A program made the position numbers and the translations under genes. The notes below the pieces were generated by a model. That model saw only the letters and a list, made by a program, of their open reading frames with translations. It was not told the DNA's origin and searched no databases. A stretch of 64,000 nucleotides of DNA from Spirochaeta thermophila DSM 6192 (GTDB taxonomy: Bacteria > Spirochaetota > Spirochaetia > Winmispirales > Winmispiraceae): positions 124,001 to 188,000 of the forward strand of contig NC_014484.1 in NCBI RefSeq assembly GCF_000147075.1. The letters run 5' to 3'. Shown piece by piece: positions 1 through 8,356 of the stretch (within the stretch, counting starts at the first letter, position 1; every line of letters starts with the position of its first letter).

Positions 1-385
1 TTTGCTGGGGTATGGAAACCCGGAGGGATCCCGTACCCTCGAGGGGGGAGACGATCTCTCTCGTCACACTCGCCCCTCCTGCCGCTGCCCACCCGGTGGG
101 TGGGTCACTCGCATCCTCGAAGTCGCCGTTGGGGAGGAGGTTGCAGGTGCGCAGCCTGTAGGCGTTCTCCCCGTCGTACTGGACCGAGGCCTCCTCCTCC
201 CACACCATGTAGGTGCCCGTCCCGTCGTCGGCCGTCCAGGCCGGGAAGGGGTGGTCTTCCAGGAGGTTCACGCCGTGGTAGGGGCCGAGGAAGTCGTGGA
301 GCGAACAGGAGCCCATCCCCACCAGGATGGCTCCCCCTATAAGGAGGAAAAGGTGTGGCATCGGAGCATGTCTCACACCCTTCAT
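1..385 (-). CDS. Lipoprotein with carbohydrate-binding-like N-terminus, 3' end missing
   Basis: This reading frame starts at an ATG at 385 on the minus strand and stays open to the window edge, giving 128 residues; its C-terminal part lies outside. The N-terminus has a short charged stretch, a hydrophobic segment and a cysteine in the context VGMGSC, a loose lipobox of the kind spirochaetes use, so export and lipid anchoring are likely. Around residues 90-105 is NGDFEDASDPPTGW, which resembles the opening strand of CBM4/9-like jelly-roll modules (NGxFE...GW). The start lies 1 base after the bcp stop, so both probably share a transcript. A second ATG at codon 9 is a possible alternative start. 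The role is not known; polysaccharide binding is only a suggestion from the motif. Confidence 0.7.
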   Translation of the reverse strand, partial: MKGVRHAPMPHLFLLIGGAILVGMGSCSLHDFLGPYHGVNLLEDHPFPAWTADDGTGTYMVWEEEASVQYDGENAYRLRTCNLLPNGDFEDASDPPTGWAAAGGASVTREIVSPLEGTGSLRVSIPQQ

Positions 386-386
386 T

Positions 387-851
387 CTACTCCATCCGGG
401 AGAGAATCTCCAACACCTCGCGCGCGTGCTCCTCGGGCCGCACGTCGGGGAACACGGCCCTGATCACGTCGTGCTCGTCGATGATGTAGGTGCACCGTCG
501 CACTCGTTCCTTCTCCTCGCCCTTCACCTTTCGGACGGTGAGGGCTCCATAGGCCCGGATCACCTTCTTCTCGGGGTCGCTCAGGAGGAAGAAGGGGAGG
601 TCGTACCTGGTCTTGAACGAGGCGTGGGAGCGCACCGAGTCGGGGCTTATCCCTATGACCACGGCCCCTGTGGCGAGGATGGTCTCGTACATATCCCTGA
701 AGCCGCAGGCCTCTTTGGTGCAGCCCGGGGTGTTGTCCCTGGGATAGAAGTAGATCACCTTCTTCTTGTCGGCAAAGTCGGAGAGGTCTCGCACCTCGCC
801 ATTGTCGTCGGGAAGGGTGAACGCAGGGGCTTTCTCTCCCTCTCGTAACAT
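387..851 (-). CDS. bcp: Thioredoxin-dependent peroxiredoxin, Bcp/PrxQ type
   Basis: The 154-residue product matches the normal length of Bcp/PrxQ enzymes, which reduce hydrogen and organic peroxides in the cytoplasm using thioredoxin. The peroxidatic cysteine is C44 in NTPGCTKEACGF, and a second cysteine five residues later (C49) is the usual resolving residue of this subgroup. The start ATG at 851 is preceded by CGGAGG at a good distance; longer frames extending upstream have no family support. It is divergent from the thioesterase gene, with 66 bases between. On the minus strand TTGGTA and TATCTT, 17 bases apart, could be its promoter. The lipoprotein gene follows after 1 base. A thioredoxin gene at 36.4 kb could supply electrons. 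Confidence 0.95.
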   Translation of the reverse strand: MLREGEKAPAFTLPDDNGEVRDLSDFADKKKVIYFYPRDNTPGCTKEACGFRDMYETILATGAVVIGISPDSVRSHASFKTRYDLPFFLLSDPEKKVIRAYGALTVRKVKGEEKERVRRCTYIIDEHDVIRAVFPDVRPEEHAREVLEILSRME

Positions 852-917
852 GCTAGCCTCCGTATATAAAGATATCGGTTTTTCGCAGGAATACCAAACA
901 CCACAGGACGTATAGTC

Positions 918-1625
918 ATGAAATACTCGGAACAGTTCGTGGTGCGATCGTACGAGGCATGCGGGAGGGGGTTTCTCAGGCCCGATGCGCTCGCAGGCTA
1001 TTTCCAGGAGACCGCGTGGAAGAGTGCGGAGGCGCTCGGATTCGGTTACCGTGCAGTGGTGGAGCACGGGTGGGCATGGGTCCTCTCGCGCCTCCTCGTG
1101 CGATACGAGCGCGTCCCCCGGTGGGGGGAGGAGGTGGTGGTGACGACCTGGCCCCGCCCCTCGGAGGGGATCTTCGCCTGCAGGGACTACCTGGTGGAAG
1201 ACGCGGAAGGAGGGGTGTGCATCCGGGCGACGAGCCGTTGGCTGCTCCTCGAGGCCGCCTCGCGGCGGCCGGTGAGGCCGGAGAGGCTGGTGCGGACCGG
1301 ACTTCTGGAGGAATCCGCGATCGAGGATGCGCCGCTCAAGCTGGGACCGCAGGGGGAGGTGGAGAGGGTGAGTGAGGTGATCGCCGGGTACCTGGACGTG
1401 GATCCCAACGGCCACGTGAACAACACGCGGTACATCGGCTGGTGTACCGCGGGCCTCGTGCTTCGGGGCGGGCGGCCCGAGACCTGGAGGGGGTACCACG
1501 TGAACTTCGTGGGAGAGGCCCACGAGGGGGATGTGTGCACCATATGGGTGGGCAATGGGGGGGTGGAGGTGAGGAAAGGGGATGTGGCGCTCGCGAGGAT
1601 GAGGGTGGAACCCGGTTCGCCGTGA
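918..1625 (+). CDS. Acyl-ACP thioesterase (FatA/FatB-like)
   Basis: The 235-residue protein hydrolyses acyl-ACP to free fatty acid and ACP, by family. It has the double hotdog layout: an N-terminal hotdog (about 1-130) with the long helix region around GYFQETAWKSAEALG, and a C-terminal hotdog carrying DPNGHVNNTRYIGW (about 155-170). In that segment the Asp, Asn and His positions correspond to catalytic residues of bacterial and plant acyl-ACP thioesterases. The start ATG at 918 has only a weak AGGA about 9 bases upstream. TATAGT lies immediately before the ATG, so either it is not the -10 box or the 5' end is unusual. It probably adjusts fatty-acid supply for lipids; the preferred chain length cannot be read from the sequence. 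Confidence 0.88.
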   Translation: MKYSEQFVVRSYEACGRGFLRPDALAGYFQETAWKSAEALGFGYRAVVEHGWAWVLSRLLVRYERVPRWGEEVVVTTWPRPSEGIFACRDYLVEDAEGGVCIRATSRWLLLEAASRRPVRPERLVRTGLLEESAIEDAPLKLGPQGEVERVSEVIAGYLDVDPNGHVNNTRYIGWCTAGLVLRGGRPETWRGYHVNFVGEAHEGDVCTIWVGNGGVEVRKGDVALARMRVEPGSP

Positions 1626-1667
1626 GAGATCGGTGGGGTTCTTCCCATGAGCATGGAATTTCCCCGT

Positions 1668-1682
1668 AGAATATAGTATTCT
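1668..1682. other. Small inverted repeat in intergenic region
   Basis: AGAATA-TAG-TATTCT lies 43 bases after the thioesterase stop in the 163-base gap before the next gene. It has no adjacent T tract on the plus strand, so it is a weak terminator candidate and could equally be a protein-binding palindrome. Nothing else in this gap is convincing; a very weak TTGATC/AGATAG pair near 1742-1770 might be a promoter for the chemoreceptor. Confidence 0.3.
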
Positions 1683-1788
1683 TTACCTGTTGCCTCAGGA
1701 AGAAGCTGATGCGATCGGCGGATGACCTTCCAGATCCATGGTTGATCCAACGACGAGAGAATCGAGATAGAGCACGAGGTTACGACGC

Positions 1789-3684
1789 ATGAGATTACGT
1801 ACCACGCTACTCTTCATCATCGGAACGCTCCTCGTGGGGAGCATCCTTTCCATCTTCATCTTCCGGGCGGGGATGCGGCGCCTTGAGGACGCCTCCGGGT
1901 TCGGTATCCAGATGGAACGGGCCATCGGCCAGTTCTACCAGTACAGCAACGCCGTGAGAATGACGATGAGCCAGGAGGCGGGCAGCACCACGCTCGTGCA
2001 ACTCATGTCACTCTGGGATCTCGCGGAGACCTCGTTCGAACGGGAGCTGTCCCTCCTCATCGCTCATCCGGGGAAGGCCCTCATGGACGAATCCCTCCAG
2101 AGCGAGGTCGAGGGATTGTACGGCCTCTGGAGGAACACCGTGGAGCGGATGAGGCCGACCAAGGAGACGGTGCGCGCGCTCTCGAAGGATCCCTCTCTCC
2201 CCGCTCAGTACAGACGAGGCCTCTACGTGCTCTACACCCGCCTCATCCTCGAAGAGGGGCAGGATGCCCGGGTGGCCGAGCTCCACGACACCATCACCGA
2301 GCTCCAGGACAACCTCAGGATCCTCGATAACCAGTTGGGGGCCGAGCTTCAGAGTCTGTCGGCCGTGGTGCAGGAGCGGGTGGTCCTCCTCATCCGGCAG
2401 ACGCAGGTCTCGGTGGTGGTGGCCATAGGTTTCGTCCTTCTTCTCGTGAGCCTGCTCATCGCGCGGATCCTGGTGGTCCTTTCCCGCCGCATCCGTCTGG
2501 TTGAACGCGTGCTCAACCAGGTGAACAACAGGGATCTCACGGTACGGGCCGACCTCAGGGGGAAGGACGAGTTCGCCGAGATGGCCTCCTACATCAACAC
2601 CGTGCTGGATGCGCTGCAGGCCTTCTTCTCCTCGGTTCGGGCGACGGTGGCCCATTTGAACGATCTCCGACTCACCTTCGCGCACACCTCGAGCCAGACC
2701 GTGGCCGCGGTGACCGAGATCAATCGGAACCTCGATTCCCTGAGCACCGCCTTCCGGCGCGTGCTCGACGAACAAGCCGGTCCGGCGGTGGAGGAGGTGG
2801 AAAAGATCCACCGGGCCATCGCCGAGCTCTCGCAGGTGGTCTCCCACCAGCGTGAGAACGTGGAGACCATCACGAGTTCCATCGAGGAGGTGAACGCCTC
2901 GATCCAGAACGTGACTCACCTTCTTGAGGAACGGATGGCGCGATTCGAGCAGGTGCGAGAGATGGTGCACCGTGGAGGAGATTTCCTCTCCTTGGCCAAC
3001 AGTGCGGTCCAGGAGATAGGTGCGGCGATCTCCAATGTCATGGAGATCATCGGGATCATCAACACCGTGGCAGCCCAGACCAATCTCCTCTCCCTCAACG
3101 CCGCCATCGAGAGCGCCCACGCAGGAGAGGCCGGGAGAGGGTTTGCGGTGGTGGCAGAGGAGATCAGGAAGCTTGCTGAGGCCACCGCGGGCTACGCTTC
3201 GCGGATTACCACCACCCTTCGGGAGATGCGCGATAAGGTAGAGGGTGCCACCCGCACGAGCCGTGAGAGCGTGCAGGTCTTCGACTCGGTGGTGAAGGAG
3301 ATCGACGAGTCCGTGCTCGCCCTCAACGAGGTGGTGGCGAGCGTGACGGAGATGGCGAAGGGGGGTGCGCAGGTCCTCGAGGGAAGCCAGGAGGTGTCAC
3401 GGGACGCCCGGCTCATCGACGAGCGGATGAAGGACGTCTCGCGTGGTGCCGACGTACTGCGAGGCTCCATCCAATCGGTGTACAGTCTCTCGGAGGACGT
3501 CCTTCGAGGGCTCACCGAGATAGAAGGGGGAGCGCGAGAGATACTCCAGGGCGCCTCGGAGATCGAACGACTTGCCCGAGGGACGTCCGAGTACGTGGAA
3601 CGTCTCTCCGGCATGCTGGGTGAGTACGTGCTCGAGGGGGGCGAGGACGATGCCTCTGGTGAGCGTGGTGATACCGGTCCATAA
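1789..3684 (+). CDS. Methyl-accepting chemotaxis protein with large extracytoplasmic domain
   Basis: This 631-residue transmembrane chemoreceptor has TM1 at about 6-25, an extracytoplasmic mostly helical sensor to about residue 203, TM2 at about 205-230, a HAMP domain to about 285 and a cytoplasmic signalling hairpin. The hairpin tip carries [20 protein letters not shown] followed by [15 protein letters not shown] (about 430-464), the highly conserved CheA/CheW contact region. The sensor helices contain no recognisable Cache motif; a four-helix bundle is possible. The ligand is unknown. The ATG at 1789 has GAGG about 10 bases upstream, a mediocre ribosome site. The 3' end overlaps the glycosyltransferase start by 35 bases, an unusually long overlap that implies coupled expression. 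Confidence 0.93.
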   Translation: MRLRTTLLFIIGTLLVGSILSIFIFRAGMRRLEDASGFGIQMERAIGQFYQYSNAVRMTMSQEAGSTTLVQLMSLWDLAETSFERELSLLIAHPGKALMDESLQSEVEGLYGLWRNTVERMRPTKETVRALSKDPSLPAQYRRGLYVLYTRLILEEGQDARVAELHDTITELQDNLRILDNQLGAELQSLSAVVQERVVLLIRQTQVSVVVAIGFVLLLVSLLIARILVVLSRRIRLVERVLNQVNNRDLTVRADLRGKDEFAEMASYINTVLDALQAFFSSVRATVAHLNDLRLTFAHTSSQTVAAVTEINRNLDSLSTAFRRVLDEQAGPAVEEVEKIHRAIAELSQVVSHQRENVETITSSIEEVNASIQNVTHLLEERMARFEQVREMVHRGGDFLSLANSAVQEIGAAISNVMEIIGIINTVAAQTNLLSLNAAIESAHAGEAGRGFAVVAEEIRKLAEATAGYASRITTTLREMRDKVEGATRTSRESVQVFDSVVKEIDESVLALNEVVASVTEMAKGGAQVLEGSQEVSRDARLIDERMKDVSRGADVLRGSIQSVYSLSEDVLRGLTEIEGGAREILQGASEIERLARGTSEYVERLSGMLGEYVLEGGEDDASGERGDTGP

Positions 3685-4534
3685 CAGGGCTTCCTTGCTG
3701 CAGGAAGCCCTCGCCTCCGTGGTACGCCAGACCTGGCGCGATCTGGAGGTGATCGTGGTCGACGACGGCTCCGAGGACGGGAGCGCCGAGGTGGGGGAGC
3801 GCTGGGGTGCCCGAGTGGTGAGGATGGCGCACTGCGGCCGGCCGGGGAAGGTGAGGAACGTGGGGGTGGAGCATGCGCGGGGAGCGCTCATCGCCTTTCT
3901 CGATTCTGACGATCTCTGGAAGCCTGAGAAACTCACCCGCCAGATGGCCCTATGGGAAGGGTGCGCACGGAAGGGGATTCCCCTCGTCCATACCCGCGAG
4001 GAGTGGATGAGGAAGGGGAGGATCATCTCGCAGGCGGGGCAGGTGCACAGACGGGAGGGGAATGTCTTCGCCTGGGCCGTGAAGAAGTGCATCATCGGTC
4101 CGTCCACGGTGCTCATGGAGCGGCGCGTCTTCGAGGACCTGGGCGGTTTCAGGGAAGACCTGGAGATCGCCGAGGATTACGAGCTCTGGCTCAGGCTCAC
4201 GGACAGGTGTCCCGTGGCCTACCTCGACGAGCCGGTGGTGGTGAAACGGGCGGGAGCCTGGGAACAGCTTTCGGAGAAGTACGGTCACATCGAGGTCTTC
4301 AGGATCATGGCCCTCAAGCCTCTCGTGGATGGGGACGTGTTCCTTCCCGAACACAGGGCGGTGGCCCGGGAGGAGCTCATACGCAAGTGCGAGGTGTACG
4401 CCCGGGGGGCTCGGAAGCGGGGGAGGATGGAGGAGGCGGAGCGTTTCCTCTCGTGCGCTGAGGCCTACAGGAGGGGAGAGAAGGGGGGCCCGGATCCCTG
4501 GTCATGTCCCGTCGAAGAATCCGACGTGCCGTGA
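3650..4534 (+). CDS. Family 2 glycosyltransferase
   Basis: The 294-residue protein begins directly with the GT-A fold, [18 protein letters not shown], followed by VDDGSEDGS and the metal/nucleotide motif FLDSDDLW near residue 85. These are hallmarks of GT2 enzymes that transfer sugars from nucleotide-sugar donors. EDYELWLRL near residue 180 matches the conserved [ED]DxxLW acceptor-site region. No membrane segment is seen, so it is probably cytoplasmic or membrane-associated, acting in glycan or glycolipid assembly. The ATG at 3650 lies inside the end of the chemoreceptor gene. The upstream in-frame extension has no family similarity. Its 3' end overlaps the convergent galU gene by 33 bases. 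Donor and acceptor are unknown. Confidence 0.9.
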   Translation: MPLVSVVIPVHNRASLLQEALASVVRQTWRDLEVIVVDDGSEDGSAEVGERWGARVVRMAHCGRPGKVRNVGVEHARGALIAFLDSDDLWKPEKLTRQMALWEGCARKGIPLVHTREEWMRKGRIISQAGQVHRREGNVFAWAVKKCIIGPSTVLMERRVFEDLGGFREDLEIAEDYELWLRLTDRCPVAYLDEPVVVKRAGAWEQLSEKYGHIEVFRIMALKPLVDGDVFLPEHRAVAREELIRKCEVYARGARKRGRMEEAERFLSCAEAYRRGEKGGPDPWSCPVEESDVP

Positions 4535-5356
4535 GATCCATCGTTCCAAGGGTACCCGAAGGTCGTCCCTGGTGAGGGCGTACTCGAGGATCGCCTCGAG
4601 GTAGCCGGACGGTTCCCCGGTGTCGATCCGTTTCCCTTCCACGCGTGTGTGGACGACCTTCCCCTGGGCCATGAGACGGCGCAGGGCGTAGAGGTGGTAG
4701 TATTCCCCTCCGGTGTGTGCCTTCCACCCCTCTTCGAGGAGGGGGAACACGTCGGGCGTGAAGAGATACCTTCCGATGGAGACCTCGCGACTCGGTTCCG
4801 TGCCGGGTGCGGGTTTCTCCACCATGTCCTCCACGTGGATGCCGTCTTGGGCGAGCTTGAGCACACCGTAGCGGGAGAGGTCGGGCGGGTCGTGTATGCT
4901 CGCAAGGACACAGCAGCCCGTCTCCCGGTAGGTCCGGATGAGCTGAGCGGTGAGGGGCGGGTTCCCGAAGTGGAGGTCGTCGGGATAGGCCACCACGAAG
5001 GGCTCGTCACCGATGAAAGGTCTGGCACAGAGCAGGGCGTGACCCGTGCCCCTCATCTCCTGCTGGTGCACGATGAAGACGTGGGCCCGGGGTGGGGCGA
5101 TGCGGGCGAGGAGGTCCCGCTTCCCTGCCCGTTCCAGAGCGAGCTCGAGCTCGATCTCCCTGTCCAGGTAGTCCTCGAGGGCCTTCTTCCTGCGCGAGGA
5201 GATGACGAGGATCTCGTCGACACCGGATGCGGTGAACTCGTCTATGATGAACTGGAGGGAGGGGGTGTCGACGAGAGGGAGGAGTTCCTTGGGTACGGTC
5301 TTGGTGGCGGGGAGGAAGCGGGTGCCGTAGCCGGCCGCGACGATGACGCCTTTCAT
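4502..5356 (-). CDS. galU: UTP-glucose-1-phosphate uridylyltransferase
   Basis: The 284-residue enzyme makes UDP-glucose from UTP and glucose 1-phosphate. The N-terminus MKGVIVAAGYGTRFLPATK is the nucleotide-binding signature. KELLPLVDTPSLQFIIDE, VHQQEMRGTGHALLCA and EKPAPGTEPS follow in GalU order. The start ATG at 5356 fits family length; a longer upstream frame exists but is not supported. There is no Shine-Dalgarno site before this ATG. Instead an extended -10 box sits 7 bases upstream (see promoter entry), so the mRNA may be leaderless. The last 33 bases overlap antiparallel with the glycosyltransferase gene, which may use UDP-sugars. GalU most likely feeds envelope glycan synthesis. Confidence 0.94.
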   Translation of the reverse strand: MKGVIVAAGYGTRFLPATKTVPKELLPLVDTPSLQFIIDEFTASGVDEILVISSRRKKALEDYLDREIELELALERAGKRDLLARIAPPRAHVFIVHQQEMRGTGHALLCARPFIGDEPFVVAYPDDLHFGNPPLTAQLIRTYRETGCCVLASIHDPPDLSRYGVLKLAQDGIHVEDMVEKPAPGTEPSREVSIGRYLFTPDVFPLLEEGWKAHTGGEYYHLYALRRLMAQGKVVHTRVEGKRIDTGEPSGYLEAILEYALTRDDLRVPLERWISRHVGFFDGT

Positions 5357-5362
5357 GATGTG

Positions 5363-5392
5363 GTTATACCAGGTTGGACCGGGGGGACGCAA
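5363..5392 (-). promoter_or_regulatory. Extended -10 promoter for galU
   Basis: On the minus strand TTGCGT (5392-5387) and TATAAC (5368-5363) are separated by 18 bases, and TG precedes the -10 box in the extended position. The predicted transcription start, about 7 bases downstream, falls on the A of the galU ATG at 5356. Confidence 0.6.
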
Positions 5393-5484
5393 GTGCGTGT
5401 GGGAAATGGGGATGGAAAACTGGAAAGGGATCATGGGGTGTACTAGAATGGTGATAGTACCATGTCTCGACAAGGAGCCTTGCG

Positions 5485-6585
5485 GTGTCAGAGGGCCGTA
5501 TCCTGGTGGTGGAGGACGACATCCTCACGCTCTCGTTCCTCGTGAAGCTCTTCGAGCGGCGGGGGTTCGAGGTGGAAGGGGTGTCTTCGGGGGGAGAGGC
5601 GGTCCGGCGGGTGGAGGAACTCGAGGCGTTCGATCTCGTGCTCCTCGATATCGTCATGCCGGGCCTGAGCGGGGTGGAGGTGTGCGAGCTCATCAGGGAA
5701 CGGTATCCCATGTTCAGGTTGCCCGTCCTCTTCCTCACTGCCCTGGCTCAGCCGTCCGAGGTGGCGCGGGCCCTCGATGCCGGTGGGAACGACTACATCG
5801 TGAAACCGCCGCAGGAGGACGAGCTCTTCGCCCGGGTGCGGAACCTCATCCGGCTCAAACGGGCGGTGGAGGAGAACGAAGAGCTCCAGGAGCTCCTGAG
5901 GCTCAAGGAACGGCTCTTCAACCTGGTGGCTCACGACGTGAAGGTTCCCGCCTCGAGCATCCTCCAGGCGGCAGCCCTGCTCAGGGAAGGGGTTCCGCCG
6001 GGGCTTCGGCGGTATCTCTCGGGGATAGAGGATGCGGCACGTCGGATCCTGGACCTGGTGAAGGGGTTCCTGGGGTATGTGCGGGTGCGGCGTCTCGTGG
6101 ATCTGGAGAGAGGAGCGCCGGTGGACCTTTCGGTGCTCCTCCTCCAGGTGGTCCAGCGGTGGAAGGATCGGGCGAGGGCGAAGGGTGTGGGCGTGGCCTA
6201 TGGGTTCGATCGGGGGCGGCGCTGGACGGTGCAGGGCGATCCCCTGCTCCTCGAGGAGCTCATGGACAACCTGGTGGGCAATGCGGTGAAGTACACGTAT
6301 CCCGACACCCTGGTGCGGGTGATGCTGGAGGAGCGGGACGGCAGGGTGCGGTTCGCGGTGGCCGACGAGGGGCCGGGGGTGAAGGAGAGCGACAGGGAAC
6401 GGATATTCCAGGAGTTCGTGTCGCTTTCGAAGGAGGGGGGGATGGGGCTCGGGCTCGCGCTGGTGAAGGAGGTGGCACGGCTGCACGGGGCGCGGGTGGG
6501 GGTGGAGGATGCGGAGGGGGGTGGGGCGGTCTTCTGGGTGGAGTTCGAAGGGACGGTTGAGCGGGACCGAGAGGATGGGCTATGA
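5485..6585 (+). CDS. Soluble response regulator fused to histidine kinase
   Basis: The 366-residue cytoplasmic protein has the order receiver-kinase. The receiver domain (about 5-120) has phosphoacceptor D55 in LVLLDIVMPG and the conserved Lys in DYIVKPP. A short coiled linker leads to a HisKA-like helix with H150 in NLVAHDVKVP. The ATPase domain has an N-box (VGNAVKYTYPD), DEGPGV and GMGLGLALV. It should autophosphorylate and be controlled by phosphorylation of its own receiver from another kinase. The start is a GTG at 5485 with AAGGAG upstream; an earlier frame is unsupported. No transmembrane segment and no DNA-binding domain are present. The lipoprotein gene follows after 21 bases, suggesting cotranscription. 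Confidence 0.9.
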   Translation: MSEGRILVVEDDILTLSFLVKLFERRGFEVEGVSSGGEAVRRVEELEAFDLVLLDIVMPGLSGVEVCELIRERYPMFRLPVLFLTALAQPSEVARALDAGGNDYIVKPPQEDELFARVRNLIRLKRAVEENEELQELLRLKERLFNLVAHDVKVPASSILQAAALLREGVPPGLRRYLSGIEDAARRILDLVKGFLGYVRVRRLVDLERGAPVDLSVLLLQVVQRWKDRARAKGVGVAYGFDRGRRWTVQGDPLLLEELMDNLVGNAVKYTYPDTLVRVMLEERDGRVRFAVADEGPGVKESDRERIFQEFVSLSKEGGMGLGLALVKEVARLHGARVGVEDAEGGGAVFWVEFEGTVERDREDGL

Positions 6586-6606
6586 TCGGGGAAAGGAGGT
6601 GGCGGT

Positions 6607-7287
6607 GTGAAGAAGGTGCTGGGTCTCGTGATGCTCGGGGGGATGCTCGCCCTCGGGGGATGCAGGGTGGAGGTGGATCTGGTGCTGGGGGGCCAGGGGG
6701 CGCGGGGGGCGGGGAAGGTGGTGGTGGATCCCATCCTCCTCGCCTATTGGAAGGACCTCCAGGTGGAGGAAGCTCCCCTCTTCGATCTCGCACGTCTGCA
6801 GTCCACGGCCGCACGGTATCCGGGGTTTCGGTTCGTCTCGCTCGACCCCGAGGGGGAAGGGGTGCTCTCCTTCTCCTTCGAAGTGGAGGAGGTGCGCAGG
6901 TTCCTCGCCTCTCTGGGGAGGGATGAGGTGGCATCCGCGGGTACGAACAGGGGATTGACGATCAAAGCGGACAGGGATCTGTTCGTCTGGATCTTCTCGC
7001 TCGTACTGGGGGACGAGGAGACCGCCGAGCGGCTCCTCCCGCCTCCCGCACTTTCGCCTGAGGACATGCGGGCCTACTTCCACTGGGTCTTCGAGGAGTA
7101 CGCCACGCCGCACGAGGTGAATCTCATGTTGGACGGAGCCGCACTCGTGCTCAGGGTGAGTGCAGATGCCCCCGTGGCGGCGGTGAAGGGGGGCGTTCGG
7201 GAGGGACAGGATGCCGCGGTCTTCACGATTCCCTTCTTCCCCCTTCTCGCAGGAGAGGAGAGGGACTACGAGATCTCCTGGGAGTGA
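6607..7287 (+). CDS. Putative lipoprotein of unknown function
   Basis: The 226-residue product starts at a GTG at 6607 with AGGAGG just upstream. It opens with a typical lipoprotein signal: KK, a hydrophobic stretch, then LALGGC, so Cys19 is the likely lipidated residue. The mature part alternates beta-strand-like segments with charged loops (for example FRFVSLDPEGEGVLSFSFEVEEV around 77-100). I do not recognise a family. It directly follows the soluble receiver-kinase and is probably in the same transcript. Its 3' end lies 11 bases from the convergent dus gene. Location at the outer face of a membrane is inferred only from the lipobox. Confidence 0.75.
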   Translation: MKKVLGLVMLGGMLALGGCRVEVDLVLGGQGARGAGKVVVDPILLAYWKDLQVEEAPLFDLARLQSTAARYPGFRFVSLDPEGEGVLSFSFEVEEVRRFLASLGRDEVASAGTNRGLTIKADRDLFVWIFSLVLGDEETAERLLPPPALSPEDMRAYFHWVFEEYATPHEVNLMLDGAALVLRVSADAPVAAVKGGVREGQDAAVFTIPFFPLLAGEERDYEISWE

Positions 7288-7298
7288 CGTGCCGCCTG

Positions 7299-8303
7299 TC
7301 ATTCCTCCTCGTGGAGGATCTCTTCCGGATGCCGTTCGAAGTACGCGGATAGCAGGCGTTCGATCTCTGTGAGGGAATCGGCCTTGAGGATCGCGGAGAG
7401 GAGCGTGTGCCCGAAGAAGAGGTTCCTCGTGTAGTACCTGAAGAATCTCCTCGCCCTGGAGAGGTGGAACTCGGGGGGTTGGTGGCGGGAGAGAAGCTCC
7501 AGGAAGGAACGGGCGGCCTCCTCGAGATTCACGGTGAACGGTTCTCTCTCTCCTCGGTCCCGCGACCGGAGGTAGGCGAAGAACCACGGGGCCTGGACGG
7601 CCTTTCGTCCGATCATGATGCCTGCGAGGCCCGGTATCTCCTCCCTCCTCTTCCGGTACACATCGAAAGAGGTGATGTTTCCGTTTCCCACCACGGGTAT
7701 CGGGATCTCCTCGAGGAGGGGAGGGATGAGGTCCCAGCGTGCGGGCCGGTCGTGTTTCTCCTTGAGGCCCTTGGGGTGTACGGTGATGAAGGAGAGGCCC
7801 TGTCCCATGAGTCCCTGGAGGAAGGCGATGAATTCCTCGAGAGGGAGGGATTCCGGGATGCGGATCTTCACGGAGAGGGAGAGGTGAGGGGGAAGGACCC
7901 TGCGGACTTCCCCCACGAGGCGTACGGCCTCTTCTCCTCTGAGGAGCCATCCTGCACCGCCTCCCCGCTTGCGTATCTCAGGGGCGGCGCACCCCATGTT
8001 GATATCCACCCCCAGGATCGGGTACTCCGCGAGGATCCCGGCCGCCTGTACGAGGGAGTCCGTGTCGTAACCCACGAGCTGGACGATGGTGCGCGACGGG
8101 TCCGGAGAGAAGTCGAGATAGAAACGCTCGTAGGGTCCCTTCGAGAGGAGACCGGGAGCGCTTATCATCTCCGTGGCGTAGACGCTGCATCCTCCCCATG
8201 TGTGGAGGAGGGCCCTGAATCCGGAATGGGTGAGTTCCGCCATGGGTGCGAGGAAGAGGGGGAACTCCCCGTTAAGCGGGAACAGGGAAGGATTTGTTTG
8301 CAT
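7299..8303 (-). CDS. tRNA-dihydrouridine synthase family protein
   Basis: The 334-residue protein belongs to the FMN-dependent Dus family, which reduces specific uridines in tRNA using NADPH. Visible family marks are the N-terminal [20 protein letters not shown] (phosphate/FMN loop), QLVGYD, and [19 protein letters not shown], whose Cys is the catalytic acid. VVGNGNI and [14 protein letters not shown] lie in the C-terminal half of the barrel. Dus enzymes usually have SDP or NMGCP; here it is NMGCAAPE, a mild variation. The ATG at 8303 has GGGGG about 8 bases upstream. It is divergent from the chemoreceptor gene with 53 bases between. Which tRNA position it modifies cannot be told. Confidence 0.88.
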   Translation of the reverse strand: MQTNPSLFPLNGEFPLFLAPMAELTHSGFRALLHTWGGCSVYATEMISAPGLLSKGPYERFYLDFSPDPSRTIVQLVGYDTDSLVQAAGILAEYPILGVDINMGCAAPEIRKRGGGAGWLLRGEEAVRLVGEVRRVLPPHLSLSVKIRIPESLPLEEFIAFLQGLMGQGLSFITVHPKGLKEKHDRPARWDLIPPLLEEIPIPVVGNGNITSFDVYRKRREEIPGLAGIMIGRKAVQAPWFFAYLRSRDRGEREPFTVNLEEAARSFLELLSRHQPPEFHLSRARRFFRYYTRNLFFGHTLLSAILKADSLTEIERLLSAYFERHPEEILHEEE

Positions 8304-8326
8304 CTTGTCCCCCTTTCTGCTACTAT
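8298..8326 (+). promoter_or_regulatory. Candidate promoter for the chemoreceptor-cyclase pair
   Basis: TTGCAT and TACTAT are separated by 17 bases in the divergent gap. The -35 box lies inside the first codons of the opposing dus gene. Predicted transcription start is near 8333, leaving a short leader with AAGGAG before the ATG at 8357. On the minus strand TATAGT (8327-8322) could serve dus. Confidence 0.45.
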
Positions 8327-8356
8327 AAGAATTGTGACTTTAGTAAGGAGAAGGGA

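Noticed and set aside
852-1523. N-terminal extension of bcp by over 220 codons
   Set aside because: It is antisense to the thioesterase gene and unrelated to peroxiredoxins; CGGAGG supports the ATG at 851.
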